Shown here: positions 13,575 to 20,667 of the stretch, piece by piece
Layout of the letters: every line of letters starts with the position of its first letter
Numbering within the stretch: the stretch's first letter is position 1
Source of the DNA: a virus
Length of the DNA: 35,974 nucleotides
IMG/VR virus record: IMGVR_UViG_3300017752_000062
Span: 1-35,974 of that record
Direction: 5' to 3' (one strand)
Program-made: the position numbers and the translations under genes
The notes under the pieces: generated by a model
The model's database searches: none
What the model saw: only the letters and a program-made list of their open reading frames with translations
What the model was told of the DNA's origin: nothing

Positions 13575-13825
13575 TGGGAAAAAGAATGAGTAACTCTAGT
13601 GATGAAAAATTAAGAAAAGAAAGTAATCCTACCAGAAAACAAAAAACTGTAGACCAAGATGCTATGGATACTACAAAACTTCTTAAAGAAGAAGGTGTTG
13701 AAAATGTTATGAATAAGTTAGGTGGAAAAAAACAAAAAGATGGTTCTTATGTTTTTAAAAGCACTGGTGGTTTAATTAATGGTCGTCCTACAGGTAAAGG
13801 CAAAGGAGCAGCAAGGTCAATATAA
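13574..13825 (+). CDS. Small basic protein with GG-containing tail (83 aa)
   Basis: The product begins MGKRMSNSSDEKLRKESNPT, has a helical middle with KLLKEEGVENVMNKLGGKKQ, and ends FKSTGGLINGRPTGKGKGAA plus RSI. The tail resembles other GG-x-I tails in this cassette. It could also start at the second Met (MSNSSDEK), but the TAATG overlap with the preceding stop favours ATG 13574. It has no membrane segment and no family that I recognise. Coupled overlaps on both sides place it in the same translation unit, and an internal virion or DNA-contact role is possible. Confidence 0.65.
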   Translation: MGKRMSNSSDEKLRKESNPTRKQKTVDQDAMDTTKLLKEEGVENVMNKLGGKKQKDGSYVFKSTGGLINGRPTGKGKGAARSI

Positions 13826-14220
13826 TGGCAAAAAAATTTCCTGATTTAACTGGTGATGGTAAAGTTACTCAAAAAGATATCCTTATGGGTAGGGGTGTTT
13901 CTTTAGCTAAAGGTGGACGTATTGCTTATAAAAAAGAAGGTAGCAGTATTAATCAAGATAAAATTGATAAAGTTGCTAAAGGTTTAAAAAAAGCTAGTGC
14001 AACACATGCTAAACAATCTAAAGTTTTATCTACTGTAAAATTAAAAACAGGAAGCCGTGTAAACGAAGCAGGTAACTATACTAAACCAGAAATGAGAAAG
14101 CGTCAATTTAATCGTATTAAAGCTGGTAGTAAGGGCGGCAAGCCGGGTCAGTGGTCTGCTCGTAAAGCTCAGATGCTTGCAAAAGCTTATAAAGATGCAG
14201 GTGGAGGCTACAAATCGTAG
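13825..14220 (+). CDS. Basic protein with a dockerin-like calcium loop (131 aa)
   Basis: Residues 7-18 (DLTGDGKVTQKD) match the calcium-binding loop D-x-[NT]-x-D-G-x-V-x-x-x-D seen in dockerin and EF-hand-like repeats. Only one such loop is present, whereas dockerins have two. The next part has KGGRIAYKKEG, a GG motif like its neighbours. The C-terminal half (YTKPEMRKRQFNRIKAGSKG then GKPGQWSARKAQMLAKAYKD) is basic and helical, ending AGGGYKS, and matches a pattern I recall from other marine phages. Calcium binding is inferred from the loop alone. It overlaps the preceding gene by TAATG. Confidence 0.7.
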   Translation: MAKKFPDLTGDGKVTQKDILMGRGVSLAKGGRIAYKKEGSSINQDKIDKVAKGLKKASATHAKQSKVLSTVKLKTGSRVNEAGNYTKPEMRKRQFNRIKAGSKGGKPGQWSARKAQMLAKAYKDAGGGYKS

Positions 14221-14228
14221 TATGATAT

Positions 14229-14519
14229 ATGGCAAAATCAAAGTCACAAGAGTCTCTTACCAACTGGACAAAACAAAAATGGAGAACAAAGAGTGGTAAG
14301 AAGTCAAGCAAGACGGGCGAAAGATACTTACCAGAGGCGGCTATTAAAGCACTCACCCCACAGGAATATGCGGCGACTTCGAGAGCTAAAAGAAAAGGAA
14401 CTAAGGCAGGAAAGCAATTTGTTAAGCAGCCTAAAGCTATAGCAAAGAAAACAGCACAATATCGTAAAGCTAAAAAAGGTGGTAAGATTGGTAAAGCACC
14501 GCACAATAGAATATACTAA
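14229..14519 (+). CDS. Basic protein with SLTNWTKQKW motif and APHNR tail (96 aa)
   Basis: It begins MAKSKSQESLTNWTKQKWRT and continues SGKKSSKTGERYLPEAAIKA, LTPQEYAATSRAKRKG and QFVKQPKAIAKKTAQYRKA. It ends KKGGKIGKAPHNRIY. The middle resembles small lysine-rich proteins known from marine phages and some giant viruses, whose role is unknown. The tail is almost identical to that of the next gene. It has an eight-base gap from the preceding gene, with no strong Shine-Dalgarno sequence. It has no cysteines and no membrane segment, and probably contacts nucleic acid or capsid. Confidence 0.7.
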   Translation: MAKSKSQESLTNWTKQKWRTKSGKKSSKTGERYLPEAAIKALTPQEYAATSRAKRKGTKAGKQFVKQPKAIAKKTAQYRKAKKGGKIGKAPHNRIY

Positions 14520-14530
14520 GGAGAAGTAAA

Positions 14531-14803
14531 ATGGCAATATCTAGTTTGATAAAAGCAGCAAAAAAAGCAGGAATGAAAAAATCTACAGCAAAAAAACCAA
14601 AAGTAGAAAATGCAAAACCAAAAACTTTTGAATCTGAACTTAAAAATATTCGAGGAATGGCTTTAAAAGATGAAACAAGAAATAATAAATTATTACAACT
14701 TTATAAGAAATATGATAAAAAAATTCCAGCAAAACTTGCTAAACCTGTTCAAAGAAAAAAGGGTGGTAAAATAGGCGGCGCACCTCATAATAGGTTATAT
14801 TAA
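14531..14803 (+). CDS. Lysine-rich protein with APHNR tail (90 aa)
   Basis: AAGGAG precedes ATG 14531. The product begins MAISSLIKAAKKAGMKKSTA, has a helical middle (FESELKNIRGMALKDETRNN, KLLQLYKKYDKKIPAKLAKP) and ends RKKGGKIGGAPHNRLY. The last 15 residues match the tail of the preceding protein except at two positions, although the bodies are unrelated. Either a tail-encoding segment was copied, or two proteins converge on one binding partner. It ends in TAATG with the next gene. Function unknown. Confidence 0.7.
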   Translation: MAISSLIKAAKKAGMKKSTAKKPKVENAKPKTFESELKNIRGMALKDETRNNKLLQLYKKYDKKIPAKLAKPVQRKKGGKIGGAPHNRLY

Positions 14804-15090
14804 TGTCTAAAAAGAAAGACCCAAGATTAGCAAAAGCAGGAGTAACTGGTTATAATAAACCAAAGCGCACTCCTAATCACAAAACTAAATCTCATGTTGT
14901 TGTGGCTAAAGAGGGTGACAAAGTAAAGACTATTCGATTTGGTCAGCAAGGAGTTAGAGGTGCTGGTAAGAACCCAACAACTGCAAAAGATAAAGCTCGT
15001 AAGCGGTCTTATTATGCACGACATAATGCACAAGGTAAACCTACAACAAAACTAAGTGCAAAATATTGGAGTCATAAAGTTAAATGGTAA
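14803..15090 (+). CDS. Conserved basic phage protein (IRFGQQG type, 95 aa)
   Basis: It begins MSKKKDPRLAKAGVTGYNKP and has KRTPNHKTKSHVVVAKEGDK, VKTIRFGQQGVRGAGKN, KRSYYARHNAQGKPTTKLSA and the ending YWSHKVKW. The SHVV-KEGDKVKTIRFGQQG pattern and the KYWSHKVKW ending recur, as I remember it, in small proteins of many marine phages. No biochemical role is known to me. The central strands could form a small SH3-like or OB-like barrel, which is a guess. It is coupled by TAATG to the preceding gene and closes the lysine-rich cassette. Confidence 0.75.
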   Translation: MSKKKDPRLAKAGVTGYNKPKRTPNHKTKSHVVVAKEGDKVKTIRFGQQGVRGAGKNPTTAKDKARKRSYYARHNAQGKPTTKLSAKYWSHKVKW

Positions 15091-15115
15091 AGAGGGTAAT
15101 AGAGAGGATAAATAA

Positions 15116-15583
15116 GTGGACCCCATCAGTACAGGATTGGCAGGTATTGCATTAGTACAAAAGTCTGTTGACTTTATTAAATCTAATATACAAACTGCAA
15201 ATGATATTAAAGATATTGCTGGGGCTATTGACGGATTGTTTCAAGGTGAGAAACAAATTCAAAAAGATAGGTTTGGCGATAAATCTATAATAGGTCAAAC
15301 TAAAGATGTAGCAACAAGTGTTATTGATGCAAAGTTAGCTCAAGAAAGTATGGATGAAATGAGACAGCTTGTTGATGCTAGATTTGGATTTGGAACATGG
15401 CAAGAGATTATTAATGAAAGAGCCAAGCGTATCCAAGAAGAAAAAGAAGCTGAAAAAGAAAGAGCTAGGATAGCAAGACAGAAACGTCAGGAAATAGTAG
15501 ATAACTTTCAAACAGCTGGTATAGCTGCTGCTATTATAGGTGTTGTTATATTAGCAATATTAGTATATTTTAAACTAGGATAA
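15116..15583 (+). CDS. Tail-anchored membrane protein with coiled coil
   Basis: GTG 15116 is preceded by AGAGAGG at eight bases. The 155-residue protein starts MDPISTGLAGIALVQKSVDF, has a helical region with LAQESMDEMRQLVDARFGFG and TWQEIINERAKRIQEEKEAE, then a charged coiled coil (about 105-130). It ends in one hydrophobic helix (AGIAAAIIGVVILAILVYFK, about 134-153). I have seen the QESM-EMRQLVD-RFG-GTW pattern in other marine phages, without a function. The C-terminal anchor suggests insertion in the cell membrane with the body in the cytoplasm or the virion. It sits between the basic cassette and a second adaptor. Confidence 0.75.
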   Translation: MDPISTGLAGIALVQKSVDFIKSNIQTANDIKDIAGAIDGLFQGEKQIQKDRFGDKSIIGQTKDVATSVIDAKLAQESMDEMRQLVDARFGFGTWQEIINERAKRIQEEKEAEKERARIARQKRQEIVDNFQTAGIAAAIIGVVILAILVYFKLG

Positions 15584-15585
15584 TT

Positions 15586-15681
15586 ATGGTTGTATCAAGA
15601 AGCTCTATATCACAACAAATAAAACGCCCTCCCTCTAAAAAGAAAAAGAAGAGGAATAAAAAGAAAGCAAGGAGACCATAA
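15586..15681 (+). CDS. 31-residue highly basic peptide
   Basis: ATG 15586 to TAA 15679-15681 encodes MVVSRSSISQQIKRPPSKKK and then KKRNKKKARRP. The next gene begins on the very next base, and the AAGGAG serving that gene is inside this one. The opening VSRSSISQQI followed by a Lys/Arg tail is a pattern I recall for short genes at this place in related marine phages. It is too short for standard gene calling. The charge suggests nucleic-acid contact. Packing without gaps on both sides supports translation. Confidence 0.65.
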   Translation: MVVSRSSISQQIKRPPSKKKKKRNKKKARRP

Positions 15682-16353
15682 ATGGCAACATCAGGTACAT
15701 ATAGCTTTTCAATGGACATTGATGAAGTAATCCAAGAAGCTATGGAAATGATAGGAGGCGAAGCTACACTTGGCGAAGAACCTCGTTCTGCTCGTAGGTC
15801 TATTAATTTGCTTTTACAAGATTGGCAAAATCGTGGTATTCAACTCTGGACAATTGGTACTACTGCTGTAACTGTAACAACAAGCACAACTAGCTATGAC
15901 CTTGGTTCAGAAAACATTGATGTACTTGAAGCTGTAGTAAATAGAAGTAATATTGACTTACAGCTTGAACGTATTAGTATGGAGGAGTATTTAAAAGTTC
16001 CTCGTAAAGGACAGACAGGCAGACCAACACAGTTTGCTGTTAGAAGAGAACGTGATAAATCTGTTGTATTCTTATGGCCTGTTCCTGAAAATAGTACAGA
16101 TGTTGTTAAGTTTGAAACTGTAAAATATATACAAGATGTAACAAGGTCAAACCAAAATGCAGATGTGTCTCGTAGATTCTTACCTTGTCTTACTGCTGGC
16201 ACAGCTTACTTTATGTCTATGAAACGACCCGGTGTAGATGCAGGACGTATTCAAATGTTAAAACAAGAATATGAAGAAAGGCTAATGAGGGCGCAAGAAG
16301 AAGATAAAGAACGTGCAAGTATGTACATCACACCTCGTCTGAACTATGTATAA
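15682..16353 (+). CDS. Head-tail adaptor, P22 gp4-like
   Basis: The 223-residue protein shows the order of P22 gp4-type tail accessory factors: an N-terminal helix MDIDEVIQEAMEMIGGEATL, ARRSINLLLQDWQNRGIQLW (about 37-56), the strand region TTSYDLGSENIDVLEAVVNR, GRPTQFAVRRERDKSVVFLW followed by PVPE, then helices ending ERLMRAQEEDKERASMYITP. Such proteins attach beneath the portal and keep packaged DNA inside. AAGGAG lies upstream. Together with the gp10-like gene at 25352 it points to a P22-like tail. It overlaps the next gene by TAATG. Confidence 0.8.
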   Translation: MATSGTYSFSMDIDEVIQEAMEMIGGEATLGEEPRSARRSINLLLQDWQNRGIQLWTIGTTAVTVTTSTTSYDLGSENIDVLEAVVNRSNIDLQLERISMEEYLKVPRKGQTGRPTQFAVRRERDKSVVFLWPVPENSTDVVKFETVKYIQDVTRSNQNADVSRRFLPCLTAGTAYFMSMKRPGVDAGRIQMLKQEYEERLMRAQEEDKERASMYITPRLNYV

Positions 16354-16598
16354 TGGCAAGGAAAACATTAGGCATCTGTGATATTTGTGGTTTTCGCTAT
16401 GAACTACGTGAGCTAAAAAAGAATAGTTATGGAATGATGGTTTGTCCTGCAGATTACGAAGGCAAATATGATTTAAACAATCATCCTCAAAATAGAATAG
16501 CTTCTGTTAAAGATGATGAAAATATAAAGGATGCTAGACCACAAAGACCTGCTTTAGTTTCGGCTGTTCCAGTATCTGCGTGGCTACCAAGTATTTAA
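16353..16598 (+). CDS. Small zinc-ribbon-like protein, copy A (81 aa)
   Basis: The product begins MARKTLGICDICGFRYELRE. It has CDIC at residues 9-12 and a third cysteine in GMMVCPADYEGKYD, with HPQN shortly after, so a CxxC plus Cys/His metal site is likely. The C-terminal third is Pro/Ala-rich and disordered. It is a clear paralogue of the next gene, aligned as CDICGF, LKKNSYGMMVCPADYEG and HPQN against CDICGF, LRKNSFNLWVCPNDWDG and HPQN. Such proteins at this place may be small structural or assembly factors. The role is unknown. Confidence 0.75.
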   Translation: MARKTLGICDICGFRYELRELKKNSYGMMVCPADYEGKYDLNNHPQNRIASVKDDENIKDARPQRPALVSAVPVSAWLPSI

Positions 16599-16898
16599 AT
16601 GGCTCGTGGTAAATATACAAAAGCAGAATGTGATATTTGTGGATTCTCTTTTCCAAGAAGTAGATTACGCAAAAATAGTTTTAACTTGTGGGTTTGTCCT
16701 AATGATTGGGATGGGTCATACGATAGAGTAATACATCCACAAAACAAATCTCCTGACTTACGTGATAATAGTCAGTATGTAATGAATGCAAGACCAGAGC
16801 CTAATTTTGACCGCAATGTAAATTGGGAAGATGCAGACCAAATTCATACAATTATTTATCAGTATGAGTTATTAGATAAGTATTGGAACGCAGTATAA
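16599..16898 (+). CDS. Small zinc-ribbon-like protein, copy B (99 aa)
   Basis: It starts on the base after the preceding stop. The chain begins MARGKYTKAECDICGFSFPR, then RLRKNSFNLWVCPNDWDGSY and HPQN. The CxxC, the third Cys and the His match copy A, so the pair arose by duplication. The tail differs: DADQIHTIIYQYELLDKYWN is a likely amphipathic helix absent from copy A. Loss of the Pro/Ala tail and gain of this helix suggest that the two copies now have different partners. The function is unknown; position before the first fibre gene hints at the tail. Confidence 0.75.
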   Translation: MARGKYTKAECDICGFSFPRSRLRKNSFNLWVCPNDWDGSYDRVIHPQNKSPDLRDNSQYVMNARPEPNFDRNVNWEDADQIHTIIYQYELLDKYWNAV

Positions 16899-18347
16899 AT
16901 GGCAGATTTAACGGGTAAAAAAATTGCAAATACCTATAAGGATTTGTTACAGATTAATTCTAGTGCTTCTAATAGTGGTATAGATGAAACACTTCGTCGT
17001 GTTCAGGATGGGGCTGGTACTAACTCTTCATTAAAACTTTCTCAAACTTCTGCTGCATTTACAGGTAATGTAAGTGTTGCAGGTAGTTTAAAAGTTACTG
17101 GTACATTTCAACCAACTAATATACAAGCTACAAATATTGTAGCTACAAGTATTACAACTGATTCTTTAAATGCTGGTACGCTTATATTTCAAGATGTAAG
17201 TGTAAGTAGTCTTAGAACTGGTAATTTATTTGCTACAACTGTTAGTGCTGGCACGATAAGTGCAACAACAGTAGATGCGACAAATATACTGGTTGGTGGT
17301 GAACCTGCTGCTACATCTTCTACAGTTGCTGCACTTTCTGCTACACTAGAAACACGTATTGCAGGAGTATCCTCTACTTTTGCTTCAACATCTGCGACAC
17401 TTAATACACGCATTGATGCTGTATCTGTTCTCACTAAAACTAATTTAGATGCTATATCATCCGTTAATACAATTGCATTAGCGGCGGCAAGTGCTGGCAC
17501 ATCAGCTACTTTAGAAACACGTATAGCTGCTGTAAGCTCTACTATGGCTACTAGTATTGCTACTGTATCTGCTGCTCTTGAAACACGTATAGCTGCTGTA
17601 AGTGCAGAAGTATCTGCTGTAAAAGCTTTAGTAACGGCTACTAATGCTTCTGCTATTGCTGCTAACACTTCAGCTATAGCAGTAGCTCAAACATCTATTG
17701 CTGCTAATACAAGTCTTATTACAGCTTTATCAGCTACCTTAGAATCACGTATTGCTACAGTTAGTTCTACTATGGCTACTAGTATTGCTACTGTATCTGC
17801 AACACTAGAATCAAGAATAGCTGCAGTGTCTTCTACCTTTGCATCTACATCAGCAACTTTAAATACAAGAATAGATGCTGTATCGGTATTAACTAAAACT
17901 AACCTAGATGCTATTGCATCAGTAAATACTATAGCAGTAGCAGCTGCAAGTGCTGGCACATCTGCTACACTAGAAACTAGAGTTGCTGCAGTATCTGCAT
18001 TAGTACCTGCACTATCTGCTACTATGGCAACTAGTATTAATAATTCTAATACAGCTATTGCTGCAGTATCAGTATTGACAAAAACTAATTTAGATGCTAT
18101 AGCGTCTGTTAATACTATTGCTCTTGCAGCTGCTAGTGCAGCAACATCAGCTACACTTGAAACTAGAATAGCTGCAGTATCTGCTTTAGTTCCGGCTTTG
18201 TCAGCTACGATGGCTACAAGTATTAATAATAGTAACACACAGATAGCTACAGTATCTGCTTTAGTTCCTTCACTATCAGCTACAATGGCTACATCTATAT
18301 CTAATGCAAACGCTGCGGCTGTGGCATTTGCCATTGCATTAGGATAA
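16899..18347 (+). CDS. Repetitive tail fibre shaft protein (482 aa)
   Basis: The N-terminus (MADLTGKKIANTYKDLLQIN, GIDETLRRVQDGAGTNSSLK) is a fibre-attachment type I recall from related phages. A beta-rich stretch, about 55-135, follows. The remainder is low-complexity Ala/Ser/Thr repeats with heptad-like spacing (LSATLETRIAAVSSTMATSI). A longer unit beginning VSVLTKTNLDAI recurs at about 175, 328 and 390. This fits a trimeric coiled-coil or helical shaft. It lacks any S74 or receptor-binding end. It ends VAFAIALG without a cap, so it may be the stalk that carries another fibre. Codons differ between repeat copies. Confidence 0.8.
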   Translation: MADLTGKKIANTYKDLLQINSSASNSGIDETLRRVQDGAGTNSSLKLSQTSAAFTGNVSVAGSLKVTGTFQPTNIQATNIVATSITTDSLNAGTLIFQDVSVSSLRTGNLFATTVSAGTISATTVDATNILVGGEPAATSSTVAALSATLETRIAGVSSTFASTSATLNTRIDAVSVLTKTNLDAISSVNTIALAAASAGTSATLETRIAAVSSTMATSIATVSAALETRIAAVSAEVSAVKALVTATNASAIAANTSAIAVAQTSIAANTSLITALSATLESRIATVSSTMATSIATVSATLESRIAAVSSTFASTSATLNTRIDAVSVLTKTNLDAIASVNTIAVAAASAGTSATLETRVAAVSALVPALSATMATSINNSNTAIAAVSVLTKTNLDAIASVNTIALAAASAATSATLETRIAAVSALVPALSATMATSINNSNTQIATVSALVPSLSATMATSISNANAAAVAFAIALG

Positions 18348-18362
18348 CTTTTGGAGTATAAT
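18334..18362 (+). promoter_or_regulatory. Rightward promoter before the fibre group
   Basis: TTGCAT (18334-18339), 17 bases, then TATAAT (18357-18362). The expected start near 18369 is almost at ATG 18368, so it would be a leaderless transcript or the boxes are fortuitous. Confidence 0.45.
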
Positions 18363-18367
18363 AAGCT

Positions 18368-18697
18368 ATGGCTAATTCATTTAAAATAAAAACAGACACA
18401 GCTGTTGGAACAAGTCCAGCTACTATTTATACTTGTCCTAGTTCAACTGAAACAACTATTATTGGTTTGTCTATTGCAAACATTGTTGCTTCACAAATTA
18501 CTGCTGATGTACAATTAGAAAATAATGATGGCGATAATATTTATTTAATTAAAGCTGCTCCTATTCCTGTAGGTAGTACATTAGTTGTTGTGGGTGGCGA
18601 CCAAAAGGTTGTCATGGAAGCATCAGACGTATTGAAGGTAACAACAAACACAGCATCTTCTGGTGATGTTGCGTTGTCTATATTGGAGATTACCTAA
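18368..18697 (+). CDS. Small beta-sandwich-like virion protein (109 aa)
   Basis: It starts MANSFKIKTDTAVGTSPATI and includes TTIIGLSIANIVASQITADV, NIYLIKAAPIPVGSTLVVVG and DQKVVMEASDVLKVTTNTAS. Alternating hydrophobic residues and few helices suggest one beta sandwich. I recall this pattern (IGLS-AN, PIP-GS-LVVVGGDQKVV) in small proteins of marine phages placed beside fibre genes. No function is established. GGAG lies eleven bases before the start, slightly far. It ends in TAATG with a fibre gene, suggesting a connector or neck decoration. This is inference from position. Confidence 0.7.
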   Translation: MANSFKIKTDTAVGTSPATIYTCPSSTETTIIGLSIANIVASQITADVQLENNDGDNIYLIKAAPIPVGSTLVVVGGDQKVVMEASDVLKVTTNTASSGDVALSILEIT

Positions 18698-19422
18698 TGG
18701 CGATTAGTAAAATTACATCAGATGCTATAGATGCAACTGGTTTTAATTTAGACAGTAATACACTGACTATTGATGCCACAAATAATCGAGTTGGAGTTGG
18801 AGAAGGCACTCCCCTTGCAACGCTTCATGTGAAAAATGCTACTGATATAAACATGGACAATAATGCCGCAGGTCAGTTAAATATTACAGGCAATGGTTAC
18901 ACTGGTTCAATTGCTCTTAATGCAACAGGTATGCAGATATACCACAACTCTGATGTGCGCTCGATAATCTTTGGAACCAATGAAACAGAACGTGTACGTA
19001 TCCAATCAGGCGGCGGCATATCATTCAACGGCGACACTGCTTCAACGAATGCACTTGATGACTATGAGGAAGGAGATTGGATACCAACTCTTACTGGTAC
19101 TGCTACTGCTTTAGCGGAAATTCGTCATGCTTCTTACATTAAAATTGGAAGAAAAGTTACAGCACAGGCTTATCTAATTTTTGCTACTGACACTGATGGA
19201 AGCTCAGTAAAAATAACACTGCCATTTACTAGTCACAATGTATCAAGTGGCTGGCAAGCAGGTGTTATAGCATTTAATACTGGATTTACTGGTGACCATG
19301 TAATTATTGCTCCAAACTCAACCAACATGGAAATAAGGCGTGGAAGTGGTGGAAGTGCAAGGCTTTATTCTGAATATAGCACTAAATCTATAATTTTTGG
19401 AATTACATATATAACGGCTTAA
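18697..19422 (+). CDS. Tail fibre protein (241 aa)
   Basis: Residues 1-45 (MAISKITSDAIDATGFNLDS, NNRVGVGEGTPLATLHVKNA) are a common start of fibre repeats. A segment TERVRIQSGGGISF precedes LDDYEEGDWIPTLTG (120-134), a motif that opens a C-terminal beta domain in many phage receptor-binding proteins. The following 100 residues are beta-rich and likely form the tip that touches the host surface. It has no S74 domain. The LDDYEEG motif is repeated in the next fibre. It overlaps the preceding gene by TAATG. The G+C content rises in this and the next genes. Confidence 0.75.
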   Translation: MAISKITSDAIDATGFNLDSNTLTIDATNNRVGVGEGTPLATLHVKNATDINMDNNAAGQLNITGNGYTGSIALNATGMQIYHNSDVRSIIFGTNETERVRIQSGGGISFNGDTASTNALDDYEEGDWIPTLTGTATALAEIRHASYIKIGRKVTAQAYLIFATDTDGSSVKITLPFTSHNVSSGWQAGVIAFNTGFTGDHVIIAPNSTNMEIRRGSGGSARLYSEYSTKSIIFGITYITA

Positions 19423-19436
19423 CAGGAAAACAATTA

Positions 19437-20603
19437 ATGGCATACATAGGACAAAACGCTGACGGAAACTTCACCACATCGGTATCGAAAGATACCTTTA
19501 GTGGTAACGGTTCTGCTACGGCATTTACTTTGTCCGAAGCCGCAACGACAAATACTGTTGATGTATTTGTAGAAAACATACGGCAAGAGCCGACAACAGC
19601 ATATTCTGTAGATGGCACTACACTTACATTTACAGCCGCACCTGTAACAGGCACAAACAATATATATGTCGTAAATCGTGGACCGATACAGCTTTCTGCA
19701 AGTCATCCTGCGGCACAGTCTTTGTCTGCTTTTAGTGCAACAATAACTAATGATTTGACTGTTGATACTAATACTCTTTTTGTAGATGCCTCTGAGAACA
19801 AGGTGGGCATTGGAACAACAACAGTAACAGATGCAGGCGTTGCTATAACACCAAGCGTTACTCGTGCAGGTGGTTGGGATGCACACCTTGCTTTGCAATC
19901 TACAGCCGCAGATGACTTTCCTGCTCTTTTGTTTTCTAATGCGGCAACAAATAGGTATGGGGGTATAGTTTCTACAAATGACGCATCTGGCAATGTTGCA
20001 AATAATGCCACTGCGGCAATAGACTTTCTAATGACATCTTCAACAGATGGTAATATTAATATCAGAACCAATACTGCCGTTGGCACTAGCGCACCCGTAT
20101 CAAACTGGCAGTTTACGCATGACGGTAATTTAAAAGCACTGGTAAATGGAAATGGGATTGATTTCAGTGCATCTGCTGGTAGTAACGCATCATCATCTGT
20201 ATTAGACGACTATGAAGAAGGGGCTTGGACACCTGTTGTAGCGGCAGGGTGGACAAGTGTTACGTTTCCAAATTCATATCAGTTTGGTAAATATCAAAAA
20301 GTTGGAAATGTTGTAGAGGCTTTCTTCTTTTTACAATTTAGCGGAACAAATGCGGGAGCGCATGTGCAAATTAATGGGTTGCCTTATGTAGCGGTAAATG
20401 AAACAGCAGGAGCTTTAAGAGGTGGTGCGCTAACATACTTTAATATACCAGTAGATTCATCGGGAATGGTTATGCCTTATGTGTTTCAAAACGCTACTAA
20501 CTTTAGGCTTTATGCAGGTGATGATGGCGGCGCAAGCACTTTATCAAATGGCAATGCAAGTAATGCCTTTTTGATTGGGTCAGTAAGATATAGGGTAAGT
20601 TAA
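19437..20603 (+). CDS. Tail fibre protein with MAYIG head (388 aa)
   Basis: The N-terminal domain (MAYIGQNADGNFTTSVSKDT, FSGNGSATAFTLSEAATTNT, VDVFVENIRQEPTTAYSVDG) is a fibre-anchoring type and shares MAYIG with the protein at 22107. A linker with DLTVDTNTLFVDASENKVGI follows. LDDYEEGAWTPVVAAG (256-271) then opens a beta-rich tip of about 130 residues ending LIGSVRYRVS. The tip differs from that of the preceding fibre, so the two may recognise different receptors. No S74 domain is present. The stop is two bases before a pair of GC-rich hairpins. Confidence 0.8.
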   Translation: MAYIGQNADGNFTTSVSKDTFSGNGSATAFTLSEAATTNTVDVFVENIRQEPTTAYSVDGTTLTFTAAPVTGTNNIYVVNRGPIQLSASHPAAQSLSAFSATITNDLTVDTNTLFVDASENKVGIGTTTVTDAGVAITPSVTRAGGWDAHLALQSTAADDFPALLFSNAATNRYGGIVSTNDASGNVANNATAAIDFLMTSSTDGNINIRTNTAVGTSAPVSNWQFTHDGNLKALVNGNGIDFSASAGSNASSSVLDDYEEGAWTPVVAAGWTSVTFPNSYQFGKYQKVGNVVEAFFFLQFSGTNAGAHVQINGLPYVAVNETAGALRGGALTYFNIPVDSSGMVMPYVFQNATNFRLYAGDDGGASTLSNGNASNAFLIGSVRYRVS

Positions 20604-20605
20604 TT

Positions 20606-20648
20606 AACCCGTCTGGAAGTCGGGTTGGACAGGTGGCAATCCCGCCAC
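20606..20648 (+). other. Pair of GC-rich hairpins between fibre genes
   Basis: AACCCG (20606-20611) pairs with CGGGTT (20621-20626), and GTGGC (20633-20637) pairs with GCCAC (20644-20648). No T run follows, so they do not look like intrinsic terminators. They could protect or process the mRNA, or mark a recombination boundary. Confidence 0.5.
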
Positions 20649-20667
20649 GATAACACAGGAGACTAAA

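Noticed and set aside
17687-18334. Long leftward open frame of 215 residues opposite the fibre shaft
   Set aside because: It mirrors the Ala/Ser/Thr repeats of the rightward gene, has no binding site and gives a low-complexity product.
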